Positions 1 through 8,551 of a stretch of 64,000 bases of DNA are shown piece by piece. Source of the stretch: Tabrizicola sp. TH137. GTDB taxonomy: Bacteria > Pseudomonadota > Alphaproteobacteria > Rhodobacterales > Rhodobacteraceae. Position numbers and translations under genes: made by a program. The stretch spans positions 1,030,809 to 1,094,808 of the forward strand of contig NZ_PKRQ01000001.1 of the NCBI RefSeq assembly GCF_002855575.1, written 5' to 3'. A model generated the notes under the pieces. That model ran no database searches and was not told the origin of the DNA. It saw only the letters and a program-made list of their open reading frames with translations. Within the stretch, counting starts at the first letter, position 1. The number at the start of each line of letters is the position of its first letter.

Positions 1-1
1 C

Positions 2-520
2 GACGAACCCTTCGCCGTCCTCCTGCCCGATGACGTCATCGCCGCCGAAAAGCCCTGCCTCCAGCAGATGGTCGAGGCCTATGAACAGACCGGCGGCAAC
101 ATGGTCGCCGCGATGGAAGTCGCGCCGGAAAAGACCAAATCCTACGGCGTGCTGGACATCGCCGATGACATGGGCGCCATCGTCAAGGCCAAGGGGATGG
201 TGGAAAAACCCGCCCTCGGCACCGCGCCCTCGAACCTTGCCGTGATCGGCCGCTACATCCTGTCGCCGCAGATCCTGACCAACCTCAACCGCATGAAGCA
301 GGGCGCCGGCGGCGAGATTCAGCTCACCGACGCGATTGCCGAGGAAACCGCAGCGGGCAAGGTCTTCGGCTACCGCTTCCGGGGCCAGCGCTACGATTGC
401 GGCTCCAAGGCAGGCTTCCTTCAGGCGACCGTGGCCTTCGGCCTCTCGCGCCCCGACCTGCGCGAGGAATTCGCCGCCTATCTCTCCGACATGGTCGCCC
501 TCCAGCAGGCCGCGCAATAG
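2..520 (+). CDS. galU: UTP--glucose-1-phosphate uridylyltransferase, 3' part
   Basis: Partial gene running in from before the window; 172 C-terminal residues are visible. The enzyme makes UDP-glucose from UTP and glucose-1-phosphate, the donor for surface polysaccharides. The visible part opens with DEPFAVLLPDD, the aspartate-containing segment typical of GalU, and continues with GRYILSP, the GGEIQLTDAI motif and the late YRGxRYDCGSKxGFLQA-type block (here FRGQRYDCGSKAGFLQATV), all typical of bacterial GalU. The stop is 19 bases before a glycosyltransferase gene, so the two probably share a transcript. The missing N-terminal half should hold the nucleotide-binding GxGTR loop. The identification is firm; only its start is unknown. 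Confidence 0.95.
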   Translation, partial: DEPFAVLLPDDVIAAEKPCLQQMVEAYEQTGGNMVAAMEVAPEKTKSYGVLDIADDMGAIVKAKGMVEKPALGTAPSNLAVIGRYILSPQILTNLNRMKQGAGGEIQLTDAIAEETAAGKVFGYRFRGQRYDCGSKAGFLQATVAFGLSRPDLREEFAAYLSDMVALQQAAQ

Positions 521-539
521 CCGGCGGGCCGGGGGCAGG

Positions 540-1565
540 GTGGCCACCTCACCCGAAGACCTCTGGCAAGCCTACCGCCTGCGCTGGAAACGGCGCAGGC
601 TCCTCGCCCGTGCCTTCCGCAGCCGCCATGACCTGACCCCCCGTCAGGACAGGACCGCCGCCATCCGCAAGGGCGACATCCTCGCCTTCTCCACCATCCG
701 GAACGAGGCGATCCGCCTCCCGTGGTTCCTCGATCATCACCGCCGCCTCGGCGTCACCCATTTCCTCATCGTGGACAACGGCAGCGACGACGGCTCCACC
801 GATCTCCTCGCCGATCAGCCCGACGTATCGCTCTGGACGACCTCTGCCTCCTACAAGGCCTCCCGCTTCGGGATGGACTGGCTCACCTGGTTGCAGATGC
901 GCCACGGGCACGGCCATTGGTGCCTCACCGTCGATGCCGATGAACTCCTGATCTACCCCTATTGCGACAGCCGCGATCTCCGCGCCCTCACCCAATGGCT
1001 GGAGGCCGGGAACCGCCCGATGTTCGGCGCCATGATGCTGGATCTCTACCCCAAGGGACCGGTCGGCGATTTTCCCTATCGCGCCGGCGAAGACCCGCTC
1101 GCCAACCTCCACTGGTTCGACCCCGCCGGTTACGGCATCCGCGTGCAGCAACCGATGGGCAATCTCTGGATCCAGGGCGGCCCCCGCGCCCGCGCCTTCT
1201 TCGCCGCCGATCCCCGCCGCGCCCCCACATTGAACAAGGTGCCACTGGTCAGATGGCACTGGCGCTACGCCTGGGTGAACTCCACCCATTCCCTCCTGCC
1301 GCCCCGCCTCAACCGCATCTATGACCGCGACGAGGGCGAGGCGCCCTCGGGCCTCCTCCTGCACACCAAGTTCCTCCATACCGTCGTCGAACGCGCCCGC
1401 ATCGAACAGGGCCGGGCCGAGCATTTCTCGAACTCCGCCCTCTATGATCGCTATTACGAGGCGCTTACCGAAAATCCCGATCTCTGGACCCCGCATTCCC
1501 GCCGCCTCACCACCTGGCGCGCGCTCGAATCTCTCGGCCTGATGTCGCGGGGCGGCTGGATCTGA
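540..1565 (+). CDS. Glycosyltransferase family 2 protein (Glyco_tranf_2_4 type), copy A
   Basis: 341 residues. Predicted GT-A fold transferase that adds a sugar to a surface glycan; donor and acceptor are unknown. Seen: STIRNEA near the start of the fold, FLIVDNGSDDGS (nucleotide-binding strand and loop), and VDADE, which fits the metal-binding DxD. A long shared block with the next gene (YPKGP, NLWIQGGPRAR, LNKVPLVRW) shows the two are paralogues. I chose GTG at 540 because it follows a purine-rich stretch (GGGGGCAGG) and the upstream in-frame codons lie over galU. No signal peptide or membrane segment is evident, so it is likely cytoplasmic. It lies between galU and a second transferase, which supports a polysaccharide role. 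Confidence 0.85.
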   Translation: MATSPEDLWQAYRLRWKRRRLLARAFRSRHDLTPRQDRTAAIRKGDILAFSTIRNEAIRLPWFLDHHRRLGVTHFLIVDNGSDDGSTDLLADQPDVSLWTTSASYKASRFGMDWLTWLQMRHGHGHWCLTVDADELLIYPYCDSRDLRALTQWLEAGNRPMFGAMMLDLYPKGPVGDFPYRAGEDPLANLHWFDPAGYGIRVQQPMGNLWIQGGPRARAFFAADPRRAPTLNKVPLVRWHWRYAWVNSTHSLLPPRLNRIYDRDEGEAPSGLLLHTKFLHTVVERARIEQGRAEHFSNSALYDRYYEALTENPDLWTPHSRRLTTWRALESLGLMSRGGWI

Positions 1566-1782
1566 CGGGACAGAAGCCCCGCAAATGCGACACATCCTCT
1601 TGTAGCGATGTCCAGCAATTGTTTACTTGACCGATGCCACATACTACACTCAGCCAAATATCGTGATGCCGTGCCCAAAGGGGCGGCCATCGCGCAGAAA
1701 AGGCAGAGGCGTTTGGGTTTCGGGTGGCACGGTCATCGCGGCAGGGCTGCGGGGATCGCACAGGGTAGGGGCGGCACGGCCA

Positions 1783-2793
1783 GTGGGAATCGTCGGGGCA
1801 TATCGGCTGAGGCTGCGCCGCAGACGCCTTCACCTGCGCGCTTGGGCCAAGCGGCGCGAACTTTCCTCCGTCGTCAACCGCACCGGGGCCATCCGTGGCG
1901 ATTCCATCCTCCTGCTCTCCACCCTGCGCAACGAACGCATCCGCCTGCCCTTCTTCCTGCGCTATTACCGCGATCTCGGCGTCAACCACTTCCTGATCGT
2001 CGATAACGGCTCCACCGATGGCTCGCGCGAATTCCTTCAGAACCAGCCCGACGTCTCGCTCTGGTCCACCAGCGGCAGCTACAAGAATGCCCGCTTCGGC
2101 ATGGACTGGATCACCGCGCTGCAACGCAAGTATTGCCATGGCCACTGGACTCTCGTCGTCGATCCGGACGAATTCCTGGTCTATCCCTTCTGCGAAACCC
2201 GCCCCCTCCGCGCCCTGACGGACTGGCTGGAGAGTTCGGGGATACGCTCCTTCTCGGCCATGCTTCTGGACATGTATCCCAAGGGGCCGATGGACGCGCA
2301 GCCCTATCGCGAAGGGCAGGACCCGTTCGAAATCGCCCAATGGTTCGACAGCGCCAACTATTCCGTCAAACGCAATCCCGGCGACGGCAATCTCTGGATT
2401 CAGGGCGGCCCCCGCGCCCGCACCTTCTTTGCCGATGAACCGCAAAAGGCGCCCGCGCTGAACAAGATTCCGCTGGTAAAGTGGAACCGCGCCTATGCCT
2501 ACAAAAGTTCCACCCACAGCCTGCTGCCGCGCGGCCTGAACCTCGTCTATGACGAATGGGGGGGCGAAAAGGCCTCCGGCTGCCTGCTCCATGCCAAGTT
2601 CCTCGATACCTTCGCCCTCAAGGCCGAAGAAGAACTCGCCCGCCACCAGCACTATGCCGACAGTCTCGAATACCGCGCCTATCTCGACGGGCTGAAAAGC
2701 CAGCCGGACCTGTGGTGCAAATGGTCCGAGAAATACATCAACTGGCGCCAGCTCGAAATCCTCGGGCTCATGTCCAAGGGGAACTGGGCATGA
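1783..2793 (+). CDS. Glycosyltransferase family 2 protein (Glyco_tranf_2_4 type), copy B
   Basis: 336 residues with the GTG start at 1783. Paralogue of the preceding gene: shared blocks include FLIVDNGSTDGS, NQPDVSLWST, RFGMDWITALQ, VDPDE (DxD-like), LLDMYPKGPMD and NLWIQGGPRARTFFA. The frame stays open back to a TTG at 1627, but alignment with copy A puts homology only from AYRLR, immediately after GTG 1783, and GGGTAGGGG lies upstream of it, so the longer form is unlikely. A 217-base gap separates it from copy A and could hold its own promoter. Its stop overlaps the start of the next gene (ATGA), indicating translational coupling. Donor and acceptor sugars are unknown. Confidence 0.83.
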   Translation: MGIVGAYRLRLRRRRLHLRAWAKRRELSSVVNRTGAIRGDSILLLSTLRNERIRLPFFLRYYRDLGVNHFLIVDNGSTDGSREFLQNQPDVSLWSTSGSYKNARFGMDWITALQRKYCHGHWTLVVDPDEFLVYPFCETRPLRALTDWLESSGIRSFSAMLLDMYPKGPMDAQPYREGQDPFEIAQWFDSANYSVKRNPGDGNLWIQGGPRARTFFADEPQKAPALNKIPLVKWNRAYAYKSSTHSLLPRGLNLVYDEWGGEKASGCLLHAKFLDTFALKAEEELARHQHYADSLEYRAYLDGLKSQPDLWCKWSEKYINWRQLEILGLMSKGNWA

Positions 2794-4547
2794 CGACGCT
2801 TCCGGTCACCGCCGACCCCTCCCTTCCCGCCACCACGCCGCGGCAGAACGGCACGCTCGGCTTCGTCATGCTCTGCCACACGGCCTTCCACCGCGCCGCC
2901 GATACCGCCCGACACTGGGCCGAACGCGGCTGTCCCGTGGTCATTCACGTGGACAAGCGCGTCCAGAAATGGAGCGTGGAGAAACTCCAGTCCGACCTTG
3001 CCGATCTGCCCAATATCCGCTTTTCCGAACGCTTCGCCTGCGAATGGGGGACCTGGGGCATCGTCGCCGCCACCCAGGCCGCGTCCGAGGTGATGCTGGA
3101 AGAATTCCCCTCCGTCCGGCACGTCTATCTATCCTCCGGCTCCTGCCTGCCGCTGCGCCCGGTCAAGGAACTCATCGCCTATCTCGACGAACGCCCCCGC
3201 ACCGATTTCATCGAATCCGTCACCACCGAAGAGGTGGGCTGGACGATCGGCGGTCTCAACATGGAACGCTTCACCCTGCGTTTCCCCTTCTCCTGGCGCA
3301 CCCAGCGCTGGCTTTTCGACCGCTACGTGAAACTGCAACGCGCCGTGGGGTTCCAGCGCAGCATCCCCAACGGCATTGTCCCCCATCTGGGCAGCCAATG
3401 GTGGTGCCTCACCCGCCAGACACTTTCGGCCATCCTGCAAGGCCCCGACCGCGCCACCTATGACCGCTACTTCCGCCGCGTCTGGATCCCCGACGAAAGC
3501 TATTTCCAGACGCTCGTCCGCCAGGTCTCCTCCAACGTAGAAAGCCGCTCGCTCACGCTCTCCAAGTTCGATTTCCAGGGCAAGCCGCACATCTTCTATG
3601 ACGACCACCTCCAACTCCTGCGCCGCTCCGATTGCTTCGTCGCGCGCAAGATCTGGCCCCATGCGACCAAGCTCTATTCGACCTTCCTCTCCGACGATGC
3701 CGAAGGGCAGGCCGGCGGCGAACCCAATCCCGGCAAGATCGACCGGCTCTTCTCCAAGGCCGTCGAACGCCGCGTGAAGGGCCGCCCCGGCCTCTACATG
3801 CAAAGCCGTTTTCCCAACGAACATTGGGAAAACGGCCGCACCGCCGCCGCCTATTCCGTGTTCCAGGGCTTCTCCGACGTCTTTGAAGGCTTCGAAGGCT
3901 GGCTGGCCAAGGTCACCGGCACCCGCGTCCACGGCCATCTCTTCGCCCCCGACCGCGTCGAATTCGCGGGGGGCGAGGCGGTGTTCAACGGCGCCCTCTC
4001 CGACAGCGCCGCCCTGCGCGACTACAACCCGAAATCCTTCCTCGCCAACCTGATCTGGGCCACCCGCGGCGAACGCCAATGCTTCCAGTTCGGCCCCGCC
4101 GACAATCAGGAACTCAACTGGTTCATGGCGCTCGATTCCAACGCGCAGATTTCCGTCATCTCCGGCGCCTGGGCGATCCCGCTCTTCAAATCCAACCGCA
4201 ACTTCGCCGATATCCGCCGCGAAGCCGCCCGCCTTCAGAAGGTCGAACTCGACCACCTCGCCATCCTGCGGCATTCCAGCTCGAAGGCGCGCATCCGCGT
4301 CTGGAACCTGGCGGAGTTCATCGAAAACCCGATGGAACCCCTCCAGACCATCGTCGATGAGATCAGCCCCCGCTCCCTCCGCCGCCTGACCGAAGCCCCC
4401 CGGATGACCGATCTCACCGGTTTCGGCCAGTTCCTCCAGAACCTCCGCAACCAAGGCATGCAGCCCGTCCTGATGGGCGATTTCCCCGCCACGGGCGACC
4501 CGCGTCCCTCCGAATCCCGCCGGGGCCGCCCCTACCTTGTGAAGTGA
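2790..4547 (+). CDS. GT14-type beta-1,6-N-acetylglucosaminyltransferase-like protein with C-terminal DUF5928-like region
   Basis: 585 residues, starting in an ATGA overlap with the previous gene. The N-terminal ~280 residues read as a Core-2/I-Branching (GT14) domain: GFVMLCHTAFH at the start, VVIHVDKR, YLSSGSCLPLRP, GSQWWCLTR and WIPDESYFQTLV, the last two being hallmark blocks of the family. In bacteria this fold is used to add N-acetylglucosamine or xylose. The remaining ~300 residues form a second region that I recall from Rhodobacteraceae homologues as a DUF (5927/5928-like); its role is unknown. No signal peptide is seen. Together with its neighbours it suggests assembly of a branched, then sulfated glycan. 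Family call firm, substrate inferred. Confidence 0.8.
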   Translation: MTTLPVTADPSLPATTPRQNGTLGFVMLCHTAFHRAADTARHWAERGCPVVIHVDKRVQKWSVEKLQSDLADLPNIRFSERFACEWGTWGIVAATQAASEVMLEEFPSVRHVYLSSGSCLPLRPVKELIAYLDERPRTDFIESVTTEEVGWTIGGLNMERFTLRFPFSWRTQRWLFDRYVKLQRAVGFQRSIPNGIVPHLGSQWWCLTRQTLSAILQGPDRATYDRYFRRVWIPDESYFQTLVRQVSSNVESRSLTLSKFDFQGKPHIFYDDHLQLLRRSDCFVARKIWPHATKLYSTFLSDDAEGQAGGEPNPGKIDRLFSKAVERRVKGRPGLYMQSRFPNEHWENGRTAAAYSVFQGFSDVFEGFEGWLAKVTGTRVHGHLFAPDRVEFAGGEAVFNGALSDSAALRDYNPKSFLANLIWATRGERQCFQFGPADNQELNWFMALDSNAQISVISGAWAIPLFKSNRNFADIRREAARLQKVELDHLAILRHSSSKARIRVWNLAEFIENPMEPLQTIVDEISPRSLRRLTEAPRMTDLTGFGQFLQNLRNQGMQPVLMGDFPATGDPRPSESRRGRPYLVK

Positions 4548-4551
4548 ACCA

Positions 4552-5949
4552 GTGACCCGCCCGTTCGATTCCTTCGTCATGTTCGCCGAGATGCGGACCG
4601 GCTCCAACTTCCTCGAAGCCAATCTGAACGCCATCCCCGGCCTCGCCTGCCATGGCGAGGCGTTCAATCCCTATTTCATCGGCAAGAAGGACCAGACCGA
4701 GATGTTCGGCGTCACCTTCGCCGACCGCGAGGCCGATCCCGCCCTCCTCCTGCGCCGGATGCGCGACCGCACGCCGGGCCTAGCGGGCTTCCGCTACTTC
4801 CACGACCACGATCCCCGCATCTTCGATCTGGTGATGGATGATCCCCGCTGCGCCAAGATCATCCTCACCCGCAACCCGCTGGAAAGCTATGTCAGCCTCA
4901 AGATCGCGCAGGCCACCGGCCAGTGGAAGCTGACCAATCCCAAGAACCTCAAACAGGCCAAGGCCCGCTTCGACGCGGCCGAATTCACCGCCCATCTCGA
5001 TCAGATGCAGCAGGCCCAGCTCCGCCTCCTGCGCGCCCTACAGCTGCGCGGCCAGACGGCCTTCTGGATCGACTACGAGGATATCCCCGATCTCGACGTC
5101 CTCAATGGCCTCGCCGCCTTCCTCGGGGTCGAGGGGCGGCTCGACTCCGTCGATGCCTCGCTCACCGTGCAGAACCCCGAACCGCTGGCCGAAAAGGTCA
5201 CCAACCCCGCCGCCATGGAACAGGCCCTTGCGCGGCTTGACCGGTTCAACCTCGCCCGCACGCCGAATTTCGAACCCCGCCGCGGCGCCGCCGTCCCCGG
5301 CTACATCGCCGCCCGCACCGCCCCGCTGCTGTTCCTCCCCGTCAAGGGCGCGCCGGTGCAGCCGATCCTCGACTGGTTCGCCAGCCTCGGCGGCCTTGAG
5401 GGAGAGTTCACCCACAAATCGCTCCGCCAATGGCGCCGCGCCCATCCCGGCCATCGCAGCTTCACCGTCCTGCGCCATCCGCTGAACCGCGCCCATCACG
5501 CCTTCTGCGCGCTGGAACAGGGCGCGCTCTCCGGCGATCTGCGGCGGCAACTCGCGCGCCTCTACGGCATCGCCCTGCCCGCGCCCGGCCAGCCCTTCAC
5601 CGATCCCGCCGAACGCCGCACGGCCTTTCTCGCCTTCCTGCGCTTCCTCAAGCGCAACCTCGCAGGCCAGACCTCCTTCAAGACCGATCCCGCATGGGCC
5701 AGCCAATCCGCCCTCCTGCACGGCTTCGCCACCCTGCAATCGCCCGACCTGATCCTGCGTGAAGACCGGCTCGCCGAAGGCATGGCCTTCCTCGCCGCCG
5801 AATTCGGCCTGCCTGCGCCGCCGCCCCTGCCGCCACGCAGCGCCGAAGATGCCCTTCTCGACACCATCCGCGATGGCGAACTGGAAGAAGCCGCCCGCGA
5901 CGCCTATGCCCGCGATTATCAGGGGCTCGGCTTCTACCCCCTGCGCTAG
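4552..5949 (+). CDS. NodH-like sulfotransferase, two-part
   Basis: 465 residues from GTG 4552, four bases after the preceding stop. Sulfotransferases move sulfate from PAPS to a sugar or lipid acceptor. The N-terminal part has the 5'-phosphosulfate loop RTGSNFL (residues 15-21) and the 3'-phosphate segment TRNPLESY (106-113), as in NodH. The C-terminal part carries a second pair of similar-looking pieces, FLPVKGAP (261-268) and VLRHPLNRAHHAF (306-318), which resemble the corresponding motifs of family-2 sulfotransferases. This could be a fused second domain, possibly degenerate. The end overlaps ptsN, on the other strand, by four bases. It follows three glycosyltransferases, so the likely product is a sulfated polysaccharide or glycolipid. 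Confidence 0.78.
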   Translation: MTRPFDSFVMFAEMRTGSNFLEANLNAIPGLACHGEAFNPYFIGKKDQTEMFGVTFADREADPALLLRRMRDRTPGLAGFRYFHDHDPRIFDLVMDDPRCAKIILTRNPLESYVSLKIAQATGQWKLTNPKNLKQAKARFDAAEFTAHLDQMQQAQLRLLRALQLRGQTAFWIDYEDIPDLDVLNGLAAFLGVEGRLDSVDASLTVQNPEPLAEKVTNPAAMEQALARLDRFNLARTPNFEPRRGAAVPGYIAARTAPLLFLPVKGAPVQPILDWFASLGGLEGEFTHKSLRQWRRAHPGHRSFTVLRHPLNRAHHAFCALEQGALSGDLRRQLARLYGIALPAPGQPFTDPAERRTAFLAFLRFLKRNLAGQTSFKTDPAWASQSALLHGFATLQSPDLILREDRLAEGMAFLAAEFGLPAPPPLPPRSAEDALLDTIRDGELEEAARDAYARDYQGLGFYPLR

Positions 5950-6410
5950 GCCGCCTGGGTCGATCGCGCCTCGGTCAGGATCGCATAGATCTTTGCCGGG
6001 TCACTGTTGGCGCGCAGCTTTGCCACCACCGCCTGATCCCGCATCGTCCGGCTGACCAGCGCCAACGCCTTCAGATGATCCACGCCCGAATCCTTCGGCG
6101 CGAACAACCCGAAGACAAGGTCCACCGGCTGCCGGTCCACGCTGTCGTAATCAAGCGGCTTTTCCAGCCGGATGAACACGCCCCTGATCTGCGCCAGATC
6201 CTCCAGCCGCGCATGGGGCAGGGCGATGCCATGCCCCACACCCGTCGGCCCCAGGCTCTCGCGCTCCTGCAACCCGTCGATGGCGGTCGCCCCGCTCATC
6301 CCATAGGCCTGCGCCGCAAGCTCGCCCAGTTCCTGGAAAAGCCGTTTCTTGCTCGTTAGCTGTCCGACGACGCGCACCGCGCCGGGGATCAAAAGCTTGG
6401 AAAGGTCCAT
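5946..6410 (-). CDS. ptsN: PTS IIA-like nitrogen regulatory protein PtsN
   Basis: 154 residues. EIIA(Ntr), the last phosphoacceptor of the PTS-Ntr relay (EI-Ntr, NPr, EIIA-Ntr), which adjusts nitrogen, carbon and potassium regulation through protein contacts and does not transport sugar. The phosphorylated histidine is His66 within GIALPHARLE, and SLGPTGVGHG precedes it as in the family. Length is normal. It is the last gene of the minus-strand group lptB-hpf-ptsN, the same relative order as in enterobacteria, 32 bases downstream of hpf, and probably cotranscribed with it. Its stop overlaps the convergent sulfotransferase stop by four bases. Confidence 0.95.
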   Translation of the reverse strand: MDLSKLLIPGAVRVVGQLTSKKRLFQELGELAAQAYGMSGATAIDGLQERESLGPTGVGHGIALPHARLEDLAQIRGVFIRLEKPLDYDSVDRQPVDLVFGLFAPKDSGVDHLKALALVSRTMRDQAVVAKLRANSDPAKIYAILTEARSTQAA

Positions 6411-6442
6411 GCCTTATGTCGTTCCTATACGCCGGATCGGCG

Positions 6443-7021
6443 TCATTTGCTGTTGCGCGGGTCGATCCAGCCGATGTTCCCGTCATCTCGACGGTACACG
6501 ACATTCACGCCGCCATGTCCCTCGTTCCGGAACACGAGCATCTTCTGACCGCCCAGCTCAAGCTGCATCACCGCTTCACCGACGGTGATCGAAGGAATCT
6601 TCGTCTCCATTTCGGCAATCACGATGGGCTGCGTGTCGGTGCTGTGGTCGTCGTCCTCGGGCTCCTCGCTTGGCGCGAGGATATAGGCGGAGCCGCCGCC
6701 GAATTCAACAGGGGCCGTCCGCGCGCTATGATGGCTGCGCAGCCGCCGTTTGTAACGGCGAAGCTGCTTGTCCATCTTCTCGCGGCAGGATTCGAAGGCG
6801 GCATAGATTTCAGGGGCATGGCCCTTCGCCTGTGCCGTCAGACCGGTGGACAGATGGATCGTCGCCTCGCAGACATGCTCATGCGCGACGCGCGAGAAGA
6901 TCACCACCGCATCGGTCGGGCGCTGGGCGTATTTCTCCACCACCTCGCCCATTTCCGCCTTCACATGCGTTTGCAGCGCCTCTCCGATGTCGATCTGTTT
7001 GCCACTGATCTGATAACGCAT
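6443..7021 (-). CDS. hpf: Ribosome hibernation promoting factor, long form
   Basis: 192 residues. It binds the 30S subunit in stationary phase and, through its C-terminal domain, dimerises ribosomes into inactive 100S particles. Residues 1-105 form the S30AE domain (MRYQISGKQIDIGEAL, ATIHLSTG, AAFESCREKMDKQLRRYKRRL). After an acidic linker (EEPEDDDHS) comes the long-form tail (IVIAEMETKIPSITVGEAVMQLEL then NVVYRRDDGNIGWIDP). I chose ATG 7021 because the GGAGGA ribosome site is just upstream; the frame is open further back but without homology. The gap of 241 bases to lptB likely holds its own stress promoter. Confidence 0.95.
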   Translation of the reverse strand: MRYQISGKQIDIGEALQTHVKAEMGEVVEKYAQRPTDAVVIFSRVAHEHVCEATIHLSTGLTAQAKGHAPEIYAAFESCREKMDKQLRRYKRRLRSHHSARTAPVEFGGGSAYILAPSEEPEDDDHSTDTQPIVIAEMETKIPSITVGEAVMQLELGGQKMLVFRNEGHGGVNVVYRRDDGNIGWIDPRNSK

Positions 7022-7262
7022 GGTTGGTCCTCCGCGTGAATCCGGCCCACCCGCCCCGGTTGTAAGGGCGACTTGGGCCTCCTGAATCTGACTTGGGTCC
7101 GAAGGTCCGTTCCTGCAAGGCGAGCTACCGTCTTGGCGGCGGTCGAGGCAGGATCGAACAGGGCGATTTGCACACGCATCACAGGTATTTGGCATCCGCC
7201 GGGGCCTGCTTGTCAACCGAGTCTTGCGGATGAGGGGAAAGCCGCCCGAACCGCGCCTGCGA

Positions 7263-8024
7263 TCAACTGATCCGGAAATTCTGGCCCAGATAGACGCGCC
7301 GCACCATCTCGTCGCGCACCACCTCGTCGGTGGTCCCGCTCATCAGCACCTTGCCGTCATGCAGGATATAGGCGCGGTCCACGATCTCCAGCGTCTCGCG
7401 CACATTGTGATCGGTGATCAACACCCCGATCCCCCGCGCCTTCAGGTCCTGAACCAATGTCCGGATCTCGCCCACCGCGATCGGGTCCACCCCGGCAAAG
7501 GGTTCGTCCAGCAACAGGTATTTCGGGTCCGCCGCCAGACAACGCGCGATCTCCACCCGCCGCCTTTCCCCGCCCGAAAGGGCCAGCGCGGGCGCCCGCC
7601 GCAGATGGGTGATGGAAAACTCCGACAGCAGTTCTTCCAGCCGCTCGCGCTGCTTGTGCCGGTCGGAATGGGTGATCTCCAGCACGGCAAGGATATTGTC
7701 CTCGACCGAAAGCCCCCGGAAGATCGAAACCTCCTGCGGCAGATAGCCGATTCCCAGCCGCGCGCGCCGATACATCGGCAGCACGGTCACATCCCGCCCG
7801 TCGATCAGCACCTCGCCGCCTTCCGGCGTCACAAGCCCCGCAATGGCATAGAAACAGGTCGTCTTGCCCGATCCGTTGGGGCCAAGCAGCGCGACCACCT
7901 CGCCCCGGTTCAGATGCATCGAAACATCCCGGATCACCGGCCGCCGCTTATAGCTCTTGCGCAGCGACCGCACCGCCAGCCCGGCAGACCCCTGCGTCAC
8001 CGTCAGGTCGGGCCCCGATTTCAC
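7263..8024 (-). CDS. lptB: LPS export ABC transporter ATP-binding protein LptB
   Basis: 253 residues, starting at a GTG whose bases overlap the lptA stop (GTGA). ATPase that drives extraction of lipopolysaccharide from the inner membrane with LptF/LptG (not in this window). Seen: Walker A GPNGSGKT (48-55), Q-loop YLPQEVSIF, signature LSGGERRRVEIAR (149-161), Walker B LLLDEPFAGVDP (170-182) and the H-loop ITDHNVRETL, which is the LptB-typical sequence. The C-terminus RRVYLGQNFRI is also characteristic. The longer open frame upstream lies over lptA and is not coding. Cotranscribed with lptC and lptA. Confidence 0.96.
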   Translation of the reverse strand: MKSGPDLTVTQGSAGLAVRSLRKSYKRRPVIRDVSMHLNRGEVVALLGPNGSGKTTCFYAIAGLVTPEGGEVLIDGRDVTVLPMYRRARLGIGYLPQEVSIFRGLSVEDNILAVLEITHSDRHKQRERLEELLSEFSITHLRRAPALALSGGERRRVEIARCLAADPKYLLLDEPFAGVDPIAVGEIRTLVQDLKARGIGVLITDHNVRETLEIVDRAYILHDGKVLMSGTTDEVVRDEMVRRVYLGQNFRIS

Positions 8025-8530
8025 GGTGTGCCACTGCCGGGGACAAAGACGGTCTGCACCCGCCCCTCCATCACCCCGGTCCCGGCATCCAGATTGTACA
8101 CGAGCTTCGCCCCCGAAATCGTCGTCGCGCCCTGCGTCAGCAGCACATTGCCCGTGATCACCACCTCGCCCGAGGCCAGCGTATAGACCGCCTCCTCGCC
8201 CTCGGCGGCATCGGTGGGGCTGGTGAACAGCACGCCACCGAAGAAGAACACCTTGTCGATCTCGTTGCCGCCCGGCGTATATTCCACCCGCGCGCTGTCC
8301 GAGGTGATGGTCATCTCGCCCTGAACCACCTTCACATTGCCGGTGAAGATCGCCTCGCCCGTGCCCTGATCCACCTGCAACGCATCGCTTTCCACCTCGA
8401 CCGGCAGCGACGAATCCTGTTTCAGCCCAGTCAAGGCCACCGTCGTCTGGGCAAAGGCCCCCGACGCGATCCCCATCGCCGCCGCCCATATCGCCACCGG
8501 GACGATCATCGCTCGCAGGGCCAGCCGCAT
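8021..8530 (-). CDS. lptA: Lipopolysaccharide transport periplasmic protein LptA
   Basis: 169 residues. Periplasmic bridge protein that passes LPS from LptC to the outer-membrane LptD through a row of beta-jellyroll units. The first ~28 residues are a signal peptide (hydrophobic core after MRLALR, cleavage near AFA-QT). The OstA-like repeats are visible: VESDALQVDQGTGEAIFTGN, EMTITSDSARVEY and GEVVITGNVLLTQGATTISG. Length is normal for alphaproteobacteria. It lies 21 bases after lptC and overlaps the lptB start, so the three are produced together. Confidence 0.92.
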   Translation of the reverse strand: MRLALRAMIVPVAIWAAAMGIASGAFAQTTVALTGLKQDSSLPVEVESDALQVDQGTGEAIFTGNVKVVQGEMTITSDSARVEYTPGGNEIDKVFFFGGVLFTSPTDAAEGEEAVYTLASGEVVITGNVLLTQGATTISGAKLVYNLDAGTGVMEGRVQTVFVPGSGTP

Positions 8531-8551
8531 CAGGTCCTCAATACATCCGCA

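Noticed and set aside
1627..1782. Longer start (TTG 1627) for the second GT2 gene
   Set aside because: The added 52 residues have no match in the paralogue and no ribosome site.
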